NCBI GenBank assembly: GCA_026388445.1
Contig: JAPLJU010000247.1
Span: forward strand, 1-34,359
Length of the DNA stretch: 34,359 nucleotides
Direction: 5' to 3'
Origin: Deltaproteobacteria bacterium
GTDB taxonomy: Bacteria; Desulfobacterota; Syntrophia; Syntrophales; UBA2192
In this document: piece after piece, positions 1-8,005 of the stretch
Layout: each line of letters starts with the position of its first letter
Numbering within the stretch: the stretch's first letter is position 1
Translations under genes and position numbers: made by a program
Notes under the pieces: model-generated
Seen by the model: only the letters and a program-made list of their open reading frames with translations
Told to the model about the DNA's origin: nothing
Databases searched by the model: none

Positions 1-1284
1 GACGATGTACTTGTTGGCAACGTTGATAAACTCCCAGAGAGAAATGAGGCTCTTGTGAAAAGTCAACTCCCGGAAGGAGGCGTCAAAGTTCTCGAAGGTT
101 CTGAGCGCCCCTTCGGTGATCTTCCGATCGGTCTCTTCCGAAGCCCCGGCCTCGGGGACCTTCCCCTTGAAGTACTTGACGGCCATGGCGACCACCCGGC
201 TCACCAGGTTTCCGAGATCGTTGGCCAGGTCGGCATTGATTCTCTGGACGAGGGCCTCCTCGCTGAAGCTCGAATCGAGGCCGAAGACCATGTCGCGAAG
301 GAGAAAATAGCGGAAGGCGTCGAGGCCGTACTTGTCCTTGAGGTCCAGCGGCCGGACGACGTTGCCCAGGCTCTTGGACATCTTGCTCTGATCCACGTTC
401 CAGTAACCGTGGACATTGAGATTCTTGAAGGGGGGAATACCGGCGGCCCTCAGCATCGTCGGCCAGTAGATACCGTGGGGCTTGACGATGTCCTTGGCAA
501 TCAGGTGCTCCGAGGCGGCCCAATACTTACCGAAAACCTTCTTGCCGGGATAACCGATGCCCGTGACGTAATTGATCAGCGCGTCGAACCAGACATAGGT
601 GACGTAGTCCTTGTCCCAGGGGATCTCGATCCCCCAGGTAAGCCTGGACTTGGGCCGCGAGATGCACAGGTCCTCCAGGGGTTGCTGCAGGAAGGCGAGG
701 ACCTCGTTTCGGTATCGTTCGGGGCGGATAAATTCGGGGTTATCCCTGATGTACTGGATCAGCCAGCCCTGGTACTTGCTCATCCGGAAGAAATAGTTGC
801 TTTCCTCGCGAAACTCGGGGACCGTCTGGTGGTCAGGACATTTGCCGTCGACGAGTTCCGTCTCCGTGTAGAAGCGCTCACAGCCGACACAGTAATGGCC
901 GCCGTATTTTCCAAAGTAGATGTCCCCGGCATCGTACACTTTTTGGAGAATGTACTGAACGGTCTGCACGTGGTTCTCGTCCGTGGTGCGGATGAAGTAG
1001 TCGTTGGTTACGCTGAGCTGGGGCCACAGGTTTCGGAACTGGGCGCTGATGCGGTCGGTGAAGGCCTGGGGGGATTCATTCGCCTTGCGGGCCGCCTCGG
1101 CGATCTTGTCGCCATGCTCGTCGGTGCCCGTCATGAAGAAGACATCATATCCCGCCATGCGGTAGAACCGGGCCATGACATCGGCGACGATGGTCGTGTA
1201 GGCATGCCCGATGTGCGGGGATGCATTGACGTAGTAAATGGGCGTCGTCACGTAGAAGACTTTTTCCCGACTTTCACTCTTCAC
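1..1284 (-). CDS. metG: methionyl-tRNA synthetase, 3' end beyond window
   Basis: Charges tRNA-Met with methionine in the cytoplasm. Read from a GTG at 1284, preceded by an AAAGGAG ribosome site, the protein begins VKSESREKVFYVTTPIYYVNASPHIGHAYT in overlapping pieces: the class I HIGH-type motif is the PHIGHAYT part. A zinc-binding stretch with YCVGCERF and KCPDH (Cys-x2-Cys, then Cys-x2-His) lies near 840-890, and the KMSKS signature sits near 370-390. All 428 codons up to base 1 are open, and the C-terminal anticodon-binding part lies outside the window. The zinc knuckle type suggests the long bacterial MetG form. It is the last visible gene of tmk-holB-ricT-metG, an order common in Desulfobacterota. 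An open frame on the opposite strand is only its shadow. Confidence 0.95.
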   Translation of the reverse strand, partial: MKSESREKVFYVTTPIYYVNASPHIGHAYTTIVADVMARFYRMAGYDVFFMTGTDEHGDKIAEAARKANESPQAFTDRISAQFRNLWPQLSVTNDYFIRTTDENHVQTVQYILQKVYDAGDIYFGKYGGHYCVGCERFYTETELVDGKCPDHQTVPEFREESNYFFRMSKYQGWLIQYIRDNPEFIRPERYRNEVLAFLQQPLEDLCISRPKSRLTWGIEIPWDKDYVTYVWFDALINYVTGIGYPGKKVFGKYWAASEHLIAKDIVKPHGIYWPTMLRAAGIPPFKNLNVHGYWNVDQSKMSKSLGNVVRPLDLKDKYGLDAFRYFLLRDMVFGLDSSFSEEALVQRINADLANDLGNLVSRVVAMAVKYFKGKVPEAGASEETDRKITEGALRTFENFDASFRELTFHKSLISLWEFINVANKYIV

Positions 1285-1401
1285 GGAGAGGCTCCTTTCA
1301 CCGGGGCGCTCCGACAGTCCCGATTTCAGGCGGGGTTCAACAGAGCGCGATCTGTATTATGGACTCCTTGCCGGGACGCTTCGCCCTCCGGGCGAAAAAC
1401 T

Positions 1402-2232
1402 TCACTTTTTGGGCGGATCCACACTTTCCTGGAGAAGGATTTCCTTCATCTTCTTCAAATCCAGCTCTACTTCCTTGCCCCCTTCCAGCTCCACGGAGAT
1501 GGTCCCTTTCAGGATATTCTGCCGGCTCACCTTCCCCGTCCCCTCGGGGGTCGTGATCCGTTTCCCGCACTTCGGCATGCCCCGTTTCATATCCAGATAG
1601 GCATCAAATTCAAAGGCCAGGCAGCACATGAGCCTTCCGCAGAGCCCCGATATCTTCTCCGGGTTCAGGGGCATGTTCTGCTCCTTGGCCATTTTGATGG
1701 ATACGCGGTCCAAATTGTAGAGAAAGTTCGTGCAGCAGATCTTTCTTCCGCAGATGCCGAGCCCGCCGAATATCCGGGATTCATTTCTGGCACCGATCTG
1801 CCGGAGTTCGATTCGTGTTTTAAACCGTTGGACCAGATCCTTCACGAGCTCCCGGAAGTCCACGCGGCTATCAGCGGTGAAATAAAAGATCAGTTTGCTC
1901 CGGTCGAAGTTACTCTCCACCTCGACCAGGTTCATCGGAAGTTCCCTCTCCTGAATCCTCCCCAGACAAAATTTAAAGGCCTCTTCCTCGAGACCGCGGT
2001 TTGATTCACTGGACCGGATGTCCTCTTCTGTGGCCTTGCGGACAATGTTCTTGAGATCCGTGGGCAGCTTGTGGAGGGGAACGGATTTCACCTCCGACAC
2101 GACCAGACCCATAGAAAGGCCGTTATCGGTATGGACGATGACCTGATCATTCTTTTTGAGGGGGATGTCGCCCGCACTGAAGCTGAAGACCTTCCCTTCC
2201 TTTTCAATCTTGACACTGACGATATTTTTCAA
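1402..2232 (-). CDS. ricT: PSP1/RicT (YaaT) family protein
   Basis: 276-residue cytoplasmic protein of the PSP1/YaaT family. In Bacillus the homologue RicT forms a complex with YlbF (RicF) and YmcA (RicA) that carries Fe-S clusters and affects RNA processing and development. Visible here are the cysteines at 161, 166, 167, 198, 203, 204 and 222, in the GICGRKICC and GLCGRLMCC motifs, which match the family's conserved Cys set. The start is TTG at 2232 with GGAG about 11 nt upstream; no better start is seen. It lies between holB and metG with a gap of about 75 bp to holB. The function in this organism is inferred. It is notable that two YlbF-family genes occur elsewhere in this window, in the ars cluster. 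Confidence 0.88.
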   Translation of the reverse strand: MKNIVSVKIEKEGKVFSFSAGDIPLKKNDQVIVHTDNGLSMGLVVSEVKSVPLHKLPTDLKNIVRKATEEDIRSSESNRGLEEEAFKFCLGRIQERELPMNLVEVESNFDRSKLIFYFTADSRVDFRELVKDLVQRFKTRIELRQIGARNESRIFGGLGICGRKICCTNFLYNLDRVSIKMAKEQNMPLNPEKISGLCGRLMCCLAFEFDAYLDMKRGMPKCGKRITTPEGTGKVSRQNILKGTISVELEGGKEVELDLKKMKEILLQESVDPPKK

Positions 2233-2306
2233 CGGTGCTCAATCTCCTTCCGGTGAGACCGGTACCCGACCGTGCCTCACAGACAGGATTGAATAATTTC
2301 ATGAGG

Positions 2307-3278
2307 TTATGCCTGTCCGGATAATTTAAAAGTCATTGCTTCCAAAGTCAACTGTTTATTCGCGTTCTTCTCCAGGGCATTGTAGGCCCATTCAATGGTG
2401 TCGATGGCCCGGAGGATCTCGGAGGGCGTCATGCCCCCGGCCATGGACTGGATGGCCTCTGCGAAGTCATGATGGATGAGTCTTTCCGTCCCCCCTGTCT
2501 CCTTGTAGACCAGCAGGTCCCGGTACCAGTTTTTCAGGATTTCGAACCGCAACTGGATTTCCTTCCTGTCCTTTCCGAAATCTCCGGCAAAGAGAATCCC
2601 CTTCATGGGATCCGAAAACCCTTCGCAGATTTTCTCGATGAACTGTTTTCTGCGGGCCAGATAGGACTCCCCGTGCATCTCCAGGGCCCTACCGATGCTC
2701 CCCCCCGAGGAGGCGGCCAGGACGGACGCCGTCTTTCTATCGAGGCCGATCTTTTCCTCGAGGTAACGGGCCACGACGTCGGCGGGTATCGGGTGGAAGC
2801 GAAGTTTCTGGCAGCGGGAGAGAATCGTCATGGGAAGCTGATAGGGACGCGAGCTGATCAGGATGAGGACATTGACAAGGGAGGGCTCCTCCAGGGTTTT
2901 AAGAAGAGAGTTCGCGGAGGCGATGTTCATCCTCTCCGCATCAACGAGAATGATGATCCGCTTACGTCCCTCAAGGGGCCTGAACCTCATCTGGTTCCGC
3001 AGATCGCGTATGTCCTCGATCTTGATGAACTGTCCCTGCGGCACGATGACGACCACATCGGGATGGTTTCCGCTTTCGACCTTCCGGCAGGCCGGGCAGA
3101 GGCCGCAGGCATCCAGCCGGTCGCAAAGAAGGGTCTTTGCGAAGGCCAGTGCCGTCGTTCTCTTCCCGATCCCCCGCATGCCGTGAAAAAGAAGGGCATG
3201 GGGGATCCGGCCTTTATCCATCGATCGCCTGAGGACGGCGAGTTGCTTATCCTGGCCATAGATACCCTCGAAGGACAC
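2307..3278 (-). CDS. holB: DNA polymerase III delta' subunit
   Basis: Clamp-loader subunit of the replicative polymerase. The N-terminal AAA+ domain has a Walker A variant (GMRGIGKRTT), a zinc module (CGLCPAC preceded by an upstream Cys), a Walker B region (ILVDAERM), the LLKTLEEPS segment and the SRC motif (SRCQKLRF), all in the order expected for HolB/DnaX-type proteins. The start chosen is GTG at 3278, giving VSFEGIYGQDKQ, because AGAGGTGA lies just upstream and the gene then follows the tmk stop by only 4 nt. An in-frame upstream start at 3353 would overlap tmk by about 70 nt and add 25 residues of no family character. Length is 323 residues, normal for the family. It is translationally close to tmk and likely cotranscribed with it. 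Confidence 0.92.
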   Translation of the reverse strand: MSFEGIYGQDKQLAVLRRSMDKGRIPHALLFHGMRGIGKRTTALAFAKTLLCDRLDACGLCPACRKVESGNHPDVVVIVPQGQFIKIEDIRDLRNQMRFRPLEGRKRIIILVDAERMNIASANSLLKTLEEPSLVNVLILISSRPYQLPMTILSRCQKLRFHPIPADVVARYLEEKIGLDRKTASVLAASSGGSIGRALEMHGESYLARRKQFIEKICEGFSDPMKGILFAGDFGKDRKEIQLRFEILKNWYRDLLVYKETGGTERLIHHDFAEAIQSMAGGMTPSEILRAIDTIEWAYNALEKNANKQLTLEAMTFKLSGQA

Positions 3279-3282
3279 GGCA

Positions 3283-3924
3283 TCACCTCTTGATCGCCGC
3301 GTCGATGAGGGCACAGACGTCCCGGTGGATCTCATCGATTTTCCGCGATCCATCTATGACCCTGAACCGGCCAGGTTCCTGCCCTGCAAGTTCCAGATAA
3401 CCTTTCCGGATTCTGTCATGAAATTCCCCGGCCTCCTGCTCAAAGCGGTCCTCGGGTGCGGATCCTTTTCTTTTCGATATTCTTCTCAAGGCCCTCTTCA
3501 ATCCCACTTCGACAGGAACATCAAAGAGAAGGGTCAGATCAGGGGTCAGGGAACCGGAGGCAAAATCGATGACCCGCCTGACGGTATCGGTGTCGAGCCT
3601 CCTGCCGTAGCCCTGATAGGCGATGGTCGCATCAGAGTATCGGTCGCATAGAACCACCTTGTTTTCCCTCAGGGCGGGGAGGATGACGTCCTCCACATGC
3701 TGCGCCCGGGCCGCCGCAAAAAGAAGAACCTCCGCGTTCGGGCCGATCCGGAAGGATCCCCTGTTCAGCAGGATCTGCCGGATCTTATTGGAAAGCGGTG
3801 TCCCGCCGGGCTCCTGGGTCACAATCAGAGGGACGCCCTTCTGCTGAAGATATCCAGCCGCCAGCCTGACCTGCGTGGTCTTGCCGCAGCCTTCAATGCC
3901 TTCAAAGGTGATGAAGAGTCCCAT
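3283..3924 (-). CDS. tmk: thymidylate kinase
   Basis: Phosphorylates dTMP to dTDP in DNA precursor synthesis. The 213-residue product starts MGLFITFEGIEGCGKTTQ, where GIEGCGKTT is the P-loop. The DR(Y/F) motif is present as CDRYSDATIAYQGYGR and the dTMP-binding EPGGTP motif as TQEPGGTPLSNKIR. An Arg/Lys-rich lid segment (RRISKRKG) follows. The start is ATG at 3924; an in-frame extension to 3996 adds 24 residues not typical of Tmk and would run into the terminator hairpin upstream. The ribosome site is weak. It is first in the tmk-holB-ricT-metG group. Confidence 0.94.
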   Translation of the reverse strand: MGLFITFEGIEGCGKTTQVRLAAGYLQQKGVPLIVTQEPGGTPLSNKIRQILLNRGSFRIGPNAEVLLFAAARAQHVEDVILPALRENKVVLCDRYSDATIAYQGYGRRLDTDTVRRVIDFASGSLTPDLTLLFDVPVEVGLKRALRRISKRKGSAPEDRFEQEAGEFHDRIRKGYLELAGQEPGRFRVIDGSRKIDEIHRDVCALIDAAIKR

Positions 3925-3965
3925 AAGAACCGTTACCCGGAGCGTCAGGATGCTGAAAAATAAAG

Positions 3966-4008
3966 AAGGGGAATCTAGAGCCCTCTGGAGGGTCACCGGA
4001 TTCCCCTT
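3966..4008 (-). terminator. rho-independent terminator after the ferredoxin gene
   Basis: On the minus strand a 10-bp outer stem (AAGGGGAATC pairing with GATTCCCCTT) encloses a second stem (CCCTC, two-base loop, GAGGG), followed by a T-rich run (CTTTATTTTT). It lies between the ferredoxin stop and the tmk start, so it should separate these transcripts. Confidence 0.8.
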
Positions 4009-4032
4009 GCGATTCGCTGTGATGCCGACGGA

Positions 4033-4212
4033 TTACTTTTCTTCCCCGGGCAGAATCGCCTCTACGGGGCACACATCGGCACAGGCGCCACAATCCGTGC
4101 AGAGATCCGGATCGATCACATATTTCTCCTCTCCCTCACTGATGGCTTTGACCGAGCATTCCTCCTCGCAGCTTCCACAGGCGATGCATTCATCCGTAAT
4201 CGAGTATGACAT
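4033..4212 (-). CDS. 2[4Fe-4S] ferredoxin
   Basis: 59-residue clostridial-type ferredoxin, a small cytoplasmic electron carrier. Two cluster motifs are complete: CIACGSCEEEC and CTDCGACADVC, each followed by the usual fourth-ligand context (CSVKAI and CPVEAI). The start is ATG at 4212 with GGAGG about 11 nt upstream; an in-frame TTG at 4230 would add six residues and place the ribosome site inside the gene. It appears to be a single-gene unit ended by the hairpin at 3966-4008. The physiological partner cannot be told from the sequence. Confidence 0.93.
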   Translation of the reverse strand: MSYSITDECIACGSCEEECSVKAISEGEEKYVIDPDLCTDCGACADVCPVEAILPGEEK

Positions 4213-4374
4213 GGTGTGTAAAACCTCCAAGAATACAATCTATTTTTAATACCGTAAAAAATCCAGCTCACGAACCCGTCGATTGCCGAGGGAGCCGGAT
4301 GATGTCCGTCGCTCTATCGCAAATTTATCCGCATTATTCAACCTTTTTATGAAGATGTCTTCTTCCCGGGAAAA

Positions 4375-4596
4375 TCACACAGATTCAACCCTCTGGACCT
4401 CGGGAACCAATTTCTTCAGGTAGCTTTCGATCCCCATCTTCAGGGTCATCTGAGACATGGGACAGCCCTTGCAGGCCCCCAGCAGCCTCACCTTCACCAC
4501 ACCATCCTCCGTGACATCGACCAGCTCCACGTCCCCACCGTCGGCCTGAAGATTCGGCCTGATTTTATCGATGATTTCCTTAACCTTTTCTTTCAT
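4375..4596 (-). CDS. NifU C-terminal domain-type Fe-S scaffold protein
   Basis: 73-residue stand-alone NifU C-terminal (NfuA-type) domain, which holds or transfers Fe-S clusters. The family CxxC is in GACKGCPMSQMTLK, and the N-terminal part (KIRPNLQADGGDVELVDV) matches the conserved start of the domain. ATG at 4596 is preceded by GGAGATATTGCG, a good ribosome site; a longer in-frame version to 4650 adds residues outside the domain. It stands alone, between a ferredoxin and a lipoprotein gene on the same strand. Confidence 0.93.
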   Translation of the reverse strand: MKEKVKEIIDKIRPNLQADGGDVELVDVTEDGVVKVRLLGACKGCPMSQMTLKMGIESYLKKLVPEVQRVESV

Positions 4597-4716
4597 CGCA
4601 ATATCTCCATTTTCCTTTAATGTAACCACGATTCCCGGAAGGGCAAACAACTTCCGCGTCCGGGTTCATTTTCCTCTTGCCTCTTGCCCTTCACCCGGTG
4701 CCTGATGGCCCTTTTT

Positions 4717-5304
4717 TCAATGGGGCATCCTGTCGACCATCTGGTCGACGATCTTTTTTGCCACTTTCACAAGCTCGGGCCGCCACCACCTGTATTTTTC
4801 CTGGACCTCGTGCCGGGCGCTCCAGATAACCGCCCCCGTGTCGGCCTCCACCAGGGTCAGGCCCAAGCCGACTCTCGCCACTTTGTTTTCTCCGAGAGTG
4901 GTGTATTCCCAGAAGTCGAGAGTGGAGACAAGCAGCACATCAACACGAAAGGCAGAACCCATCTTCCTGGAAAGATCGGGATCCGAGAAATTGACCGTCG
5001 TCAGCTTTGACAGGTAATCGGCCATGGCCTTACCGAGTTCTTCATCTTTGGCTATCTCATCCTGTATGGTCGAGGACGGCAGAACCCTCTCAAACCACCT
5101 TCTCTTCATCAGGTCATCGGCGATGATCTTGTCGATGGTGCCCTTTGCCTCGGTGTTGATCCCTACGCCCACAGGGAGAACGCCGACGGCCTTCGGGTGA
5201 AAATTCTTGGCCTCGGGCGTGGTCTTGACGTACTGCAGCTCCCCGCAGCCGCTGAGGGCCATCAGGGCAGAGACCAGCAGAAACCCGATGATTCCCCGAA
5301 CCAT
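4717..5304 (-). CDS. predicted lipoprotein of unknown function
   Basis: 195-residue exported lipoprotein. The N-terminus is MVRGIIGFLLVSALMALSGC: a short basic region, a hydrophobic core and the lipobox LSGC, so Cys20 should be lipidated. The mature part (VGVLPVGVGINTEAKG, then VDVLLVSTLDFWEY and LVEADTGAVIWSARHE) has the alternating strand and helix pattern seen in CsgG/LpoB/GNA1162-like periplasmic lipoproteins, where a late 'D..TG.v.Ws' strand is common. That is fold-level resemblance only. ATG at 5304 has GGAGG six nt upstream; longer in-frame starts would put residues in front of the signal peptide. It is not obviously part of the ispH operon (gap about 180 bp). Confidence 0.75.
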   Translation of the reverse strand: MVRGIIGFLLVSALMALSGCGELQYVKTTPEAKNFHPKAVGVLPVGVGINTEAKGTIDKIIADDLMKRRWFERVLPSSTIQDEIAKDEELGKAMADYLSKLTTVNFSDPDLSRKMGSAFRVDVLLVSTLDFWEYTTLGENKVARVGLGLTLVEADTGAVIWSARHEVQEKYRWWRPELVKVAKKIVDQMVDRMPH

Positions 5305-5482
5305 GTTCATCCTCCAGCAGACAGATTTTTTCACGTCATGCAACACATCGAAACCCATGGGTAAGCACGTTTCGAACCGGAGCGGGAAGTACCTTGGCAG
5401 GTGAAAGGGGGCAGGCTCAACCACCATTCTTCAACCGCCACGGCCGGTGCAGGTCATAAAGGTCTGCGATTCCGGTCATTTT

Positions 5483-7234
5483 TCAGGGCACCATCCTAAA
5501 AAGGAAAAGGGCCCTGAAAACAGACCAGACGGTGGCCACGAGTCCGGCTAAAACATAGTTTGTTTCCAGAAACCCGTTCAGCACGGCGGCGGAAAACGCC
5601 GCTTTTCTATCACAAAGCTCGAAACAAATCCACATGTAAAACACGCAGGCCAGCAGCACGAAACTCACCGTGGAGGTCCATCCCAGGGGAAAGGCCACAG
5701 CCAGCAGCAGGAACAGAAAAAGAGAAAGCCCCTCCATGAGCCGTCTCGTCCGTTCCTCTCCGATGACGACCGGAATCGTCTCACGACCCATGAGCCGGTC
5801 ACTCTGGATGTCCATGAGATCCGAAAGGGCGGACCGGACGAAGACAACAGTGAAGGTGAAAAGAAAAGCAACCATCATGGACGGCTTGACGACGATATCG
5901 ACATCCACCTGGGGAACAACGGCCACAACGACGGCCCATGCCACGGCCATGAAAGAGTTCTTTGTGCCGGGCAGGTCTTTCAGCTTCCGGAAGCGCCAGC
6001 TTTTCGGGAAAATCCTCGTATTGTAGAGGGCGCCCACGATCGAGATGAAGGACAGAACAAGGAAAGGCTCAAGACCGATCAGATAAGCCGACAGGAGAGA
6101 GATGAACATGCAGAAAATGGCCACGACGGTGAAGGCCTTCTCATGCCTCAGATAGGACTCTTCCCGAAAGGACCCTTTGAACGGGGTGGATTCCCGGTCG
6201 ATGAGGCGGTTGAGCGTATGCACGGAAAATACATAGGCGGAGGCCATGAGAACGGCGAGAGGGTTCAGGGATTCCCTCTGAAGGAAAGCCGAAGCGACGG
6301 CGAGGCAGCCAGCCCCCAGGGCCGAATAGATATCCGTTCTCACCGTCAGAAGCCAGAAATTGATCAGGCGCTGTTTCAGCGTCCTTCTCTTTTGACTCAG
6401 CCTGCCGGTGATGTGGTCGACAACACGCTCGATGATCCAGTTGGGGGTCGAGGCGCCGGCGGAAATCCCGATCCGCTCGTACGCATCGATGGAGATCCTG
6501 TCCAGTTCCTCAGCCGTCTCAATGTGGAAGGTGGGGATGCCCTTCGCCGTTGAAATTCGTGCGAGCCTGCGGGTGTTGGCGCTGTTTTTTCCTCCGACGA
6601 TGAAGATGGCGTCCATCTCGGAGGCTAGATTCCTGATCTCCGACTGTCTCTCCTCCGTGGAGTCGCAGATGGTATCGAAGACCACCACGTCCGGAAACCG
6701 TGCCTGGACCTTTTTGATGATCTCGGCGTATTCCTCGGAACTCTGCGTCGTCTGGGCAACCACACAGACATGCTCCAGCGCGGGCAGGGCCTCCACGTCC
6801 TCCAGCCGTCCGATCACGATACCATGCCCGGAGCTGTACCCGAGAAGGCCGTCCACCTCCGGGTGCTCCCTGTCACCCACGATGAGCACGGCATAGCCCC
6901 TGGCGGCGTGCTTCTTGATGATAGCCTGGACGCGGCCCACCCGGGGGCAGGTGGCATCGATGATTTTCAGACCCTTGTCCTGCAGGACCTTTCGTTCCTG
7001 CGGCGAGATCCCGTGGGCGCGGATGATGATGGTGCCTTCTTCAACGTCGCTCAAATCGGTGACGGGGATGATCCCCCGCTTCTTCAAGAGCTCCACCGTC
7101 TGCGGGTTATGAATCAGGGGACCGTAAGTGTATATCTTTTCTTCCCCCTTGTGCTGGGCGATATCGAGCACCATATCGACGGCCCTTTTCACGCCCATGC
7201 AGAAACCCGCTGTCCTGGCCAGCTTAATCTCCAT
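5483..7234 (-). CDS. ispH: IspH fused to a UbiA-like prenyltransferase domain
   Basis: 583 residues, about twice the usual IspH length. Residues 1-275 are 4-hydroxy-3-methylbut-2-enyl diphosphate reductase, the last step of the MEP isoprenoid pathway. The three cluster cysteines are present: Cys12 (GFCMGVKRAV), Cys96 (DATCPRVG) and Cys190 (TICDSTEERQ), with AHGISP, ANTRRL and AGASTPNWII. Residues about 300-583 are a multi-span membrane domain resembling UbiA prenyltransferases: a degenerate first Asp motif (NRLIDRE, Asn342/Asp346) and a better second one (SDLMDIQSDR, Asp472/475/479). No stop or start separates the halves. The start overlaps the tlyA stop by 11 nt, as in coupled translation. 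The prenyl acceptor is unknown. Confidence 0.9.
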   Translation of the reverse strand: MEIKLARTAGFCMGVKRAVDMVLDIAQHKGEEKIYTYGPLIHNPQTVELLKKRGIIPVTDLSDVEEGTIIIRAHGISPQERKVLQDKGLKIIDATCPRVGRVQAIIKKHAARGYAVLIVGDREHPEVDGLLGYSSGHGIVIGRLEDVEALPALEHVCVVAQTTQSSEEYAEIIKKVQARFPDVVVFDTICDSTEERQSEIRNLASEMDAIFIVGGKNSANTRRLARISTAKGIPTFHIETAEELDRISIDAYERIGISAGASTPNWIIERVVDHITGRLSQKRRTLKQRLINFWLLTVRTDIYSALGAGCLAVASAFLQRESLNPLAVLMASAYVFSVHTLNRLIDRESTPFKGSFREESYLRHEKAFTVVAIFCMFISLLSAYLIGLEPFLVLSFISIVGALYNTRIFPKSWRFRKLKDLPGTKNSFMAVAWAVVVAVVPQVDVDIVVKPSMMVAFLFTFTVVFVRSALSDLMDIQSDRLMGRETIPVVIGEERTRRLMEGLSLFLFLLLAVAFPLGWTSTVSFVLLACVFYMWICFELCDRKAAFSAAVLNGFLETNYVLAGLVATVWSVFRALFLFRMVP

Positions 7235-7988
7235 CGTTTCCAGCTTGTTTTCTCAGATAGATGAAAAACTCTTTGTTGCCCGCTGGGCCCAAGAGAGGGG
7301 ATTCGCAGATCCCCTTGACTTCCAAGTGGAGCCCCTGACTGAACCCGGTCATGTCTTCGATCACCCTCTCATGCGTGGCGGGATCCGTGACGACGCCCTT
7401 CTTTCCCACCTCTCCTTTTCCGACTTCGAACTGGGGTTTGATGAGGGCCAGGATGGAAGCCTTTTCCCCGATGAGACTCACCACCCGGGGAAGGACGAGC
7501 TTGAGCGATATAAAGGAGGTGTCCACCGTGGCGATATCGACGGTGTCCTCGATGCCCCTGCCGTCGAAGAAGCGGATGTTCGTCTTCTCGAAGAGGACGA
7601 CCCTCTCGTCCTTCCGCAATTTCCAGGCGAACTGTCCGTAGCCCACATCGACAGCGTAAACCTTCTTGGCCCCCGCCTGGAGGAGGCAATCCGTGAACCC
7701 GCCCGTGGAGGCCCCCACGTCAAGGGCTACAAGCCCCGCCACATCGATGCCAAAGGCGTCGAGGGCGCTCTTGAGTTTAACGCCCCCCCGGCCCACGTAG
7801 GGATGATCCTCGCCCTTGAGGCGGATCTCCGCGTCGGCCGCCACCAGGGTCCCGGCCTTGTCCACCCGCCTTTCACCGACCATGACGACGCCGGCAAGGA
7901 TAAGGGCCCTCGCTCTTTCGCGTGTCGGGGCGATTCCCCGCTCCACGAGAAGCCTGTCAAGTCTCACCTTGATGTTTTTTGGACGCAT
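7224..7988 (-). CDS. tlyA: TlyA family S4/FtsJ-type rRNA methyltransferase (haemolysin A family)
   Basis: 254 residues. An N-terminal S4 RNA-binding domain (RLDRLLVERGIAPTRERARA) is followed by a Rossmann-type methyltransferase with the SAM motif ALDVGASTGGFTDCLL and the downstream AVDVGYGQ and VDTSFISL segments. Family members 2'-O-methylate rRNA in some bacteria, though others were described as haemolysins. The start ATG at 7988 has no strong ribosome site, and the gene begins 17 nt after the dxs stop, so coupling to dxs is likely. A longer in-frame reading to 8246 lies inside dxs and is not supported. Its 3' end overlaps ispH by 11 nt. Confidence 0.92.
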   Translation of the reverse strand: MRPKNIKVRLDRLLVERGIAPTRERARALILAGVVMVGERRVDKAGTLVAADAEIRLKGEDHPYVGRGGVKLKSALDAFGIDVAGLVALDVGASTGGFTDCLLQAGAKKVYAVDVGYGQFAWKLRKDERVVLFEKTNIRFFDGRGIEDTVDIATVDTSFISLKLVLPRVVSLIGEKASILALIKPQFEVGKGEVGKKGVVTDPATHERVIEDMTGFSQGLHLEVKGICESPLLGPAGNKEFFIYLRKQAGNDGD

Positions 7989-8005
7989 GGATGAGCGGAA
8001 GGGGC

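Noticed and set aside
55..2004. 649-codon open frame on the plus strand
   Set aside because: It lies opposite metG and ricT, both of which show clear family motifs on the minus strand. Strong third-position G/C bias opens such shadow frames.
2469..3293. 274-codon open frame on the plus strand
   Set aside because: Antisense shadow of holB; no recognisable domain.
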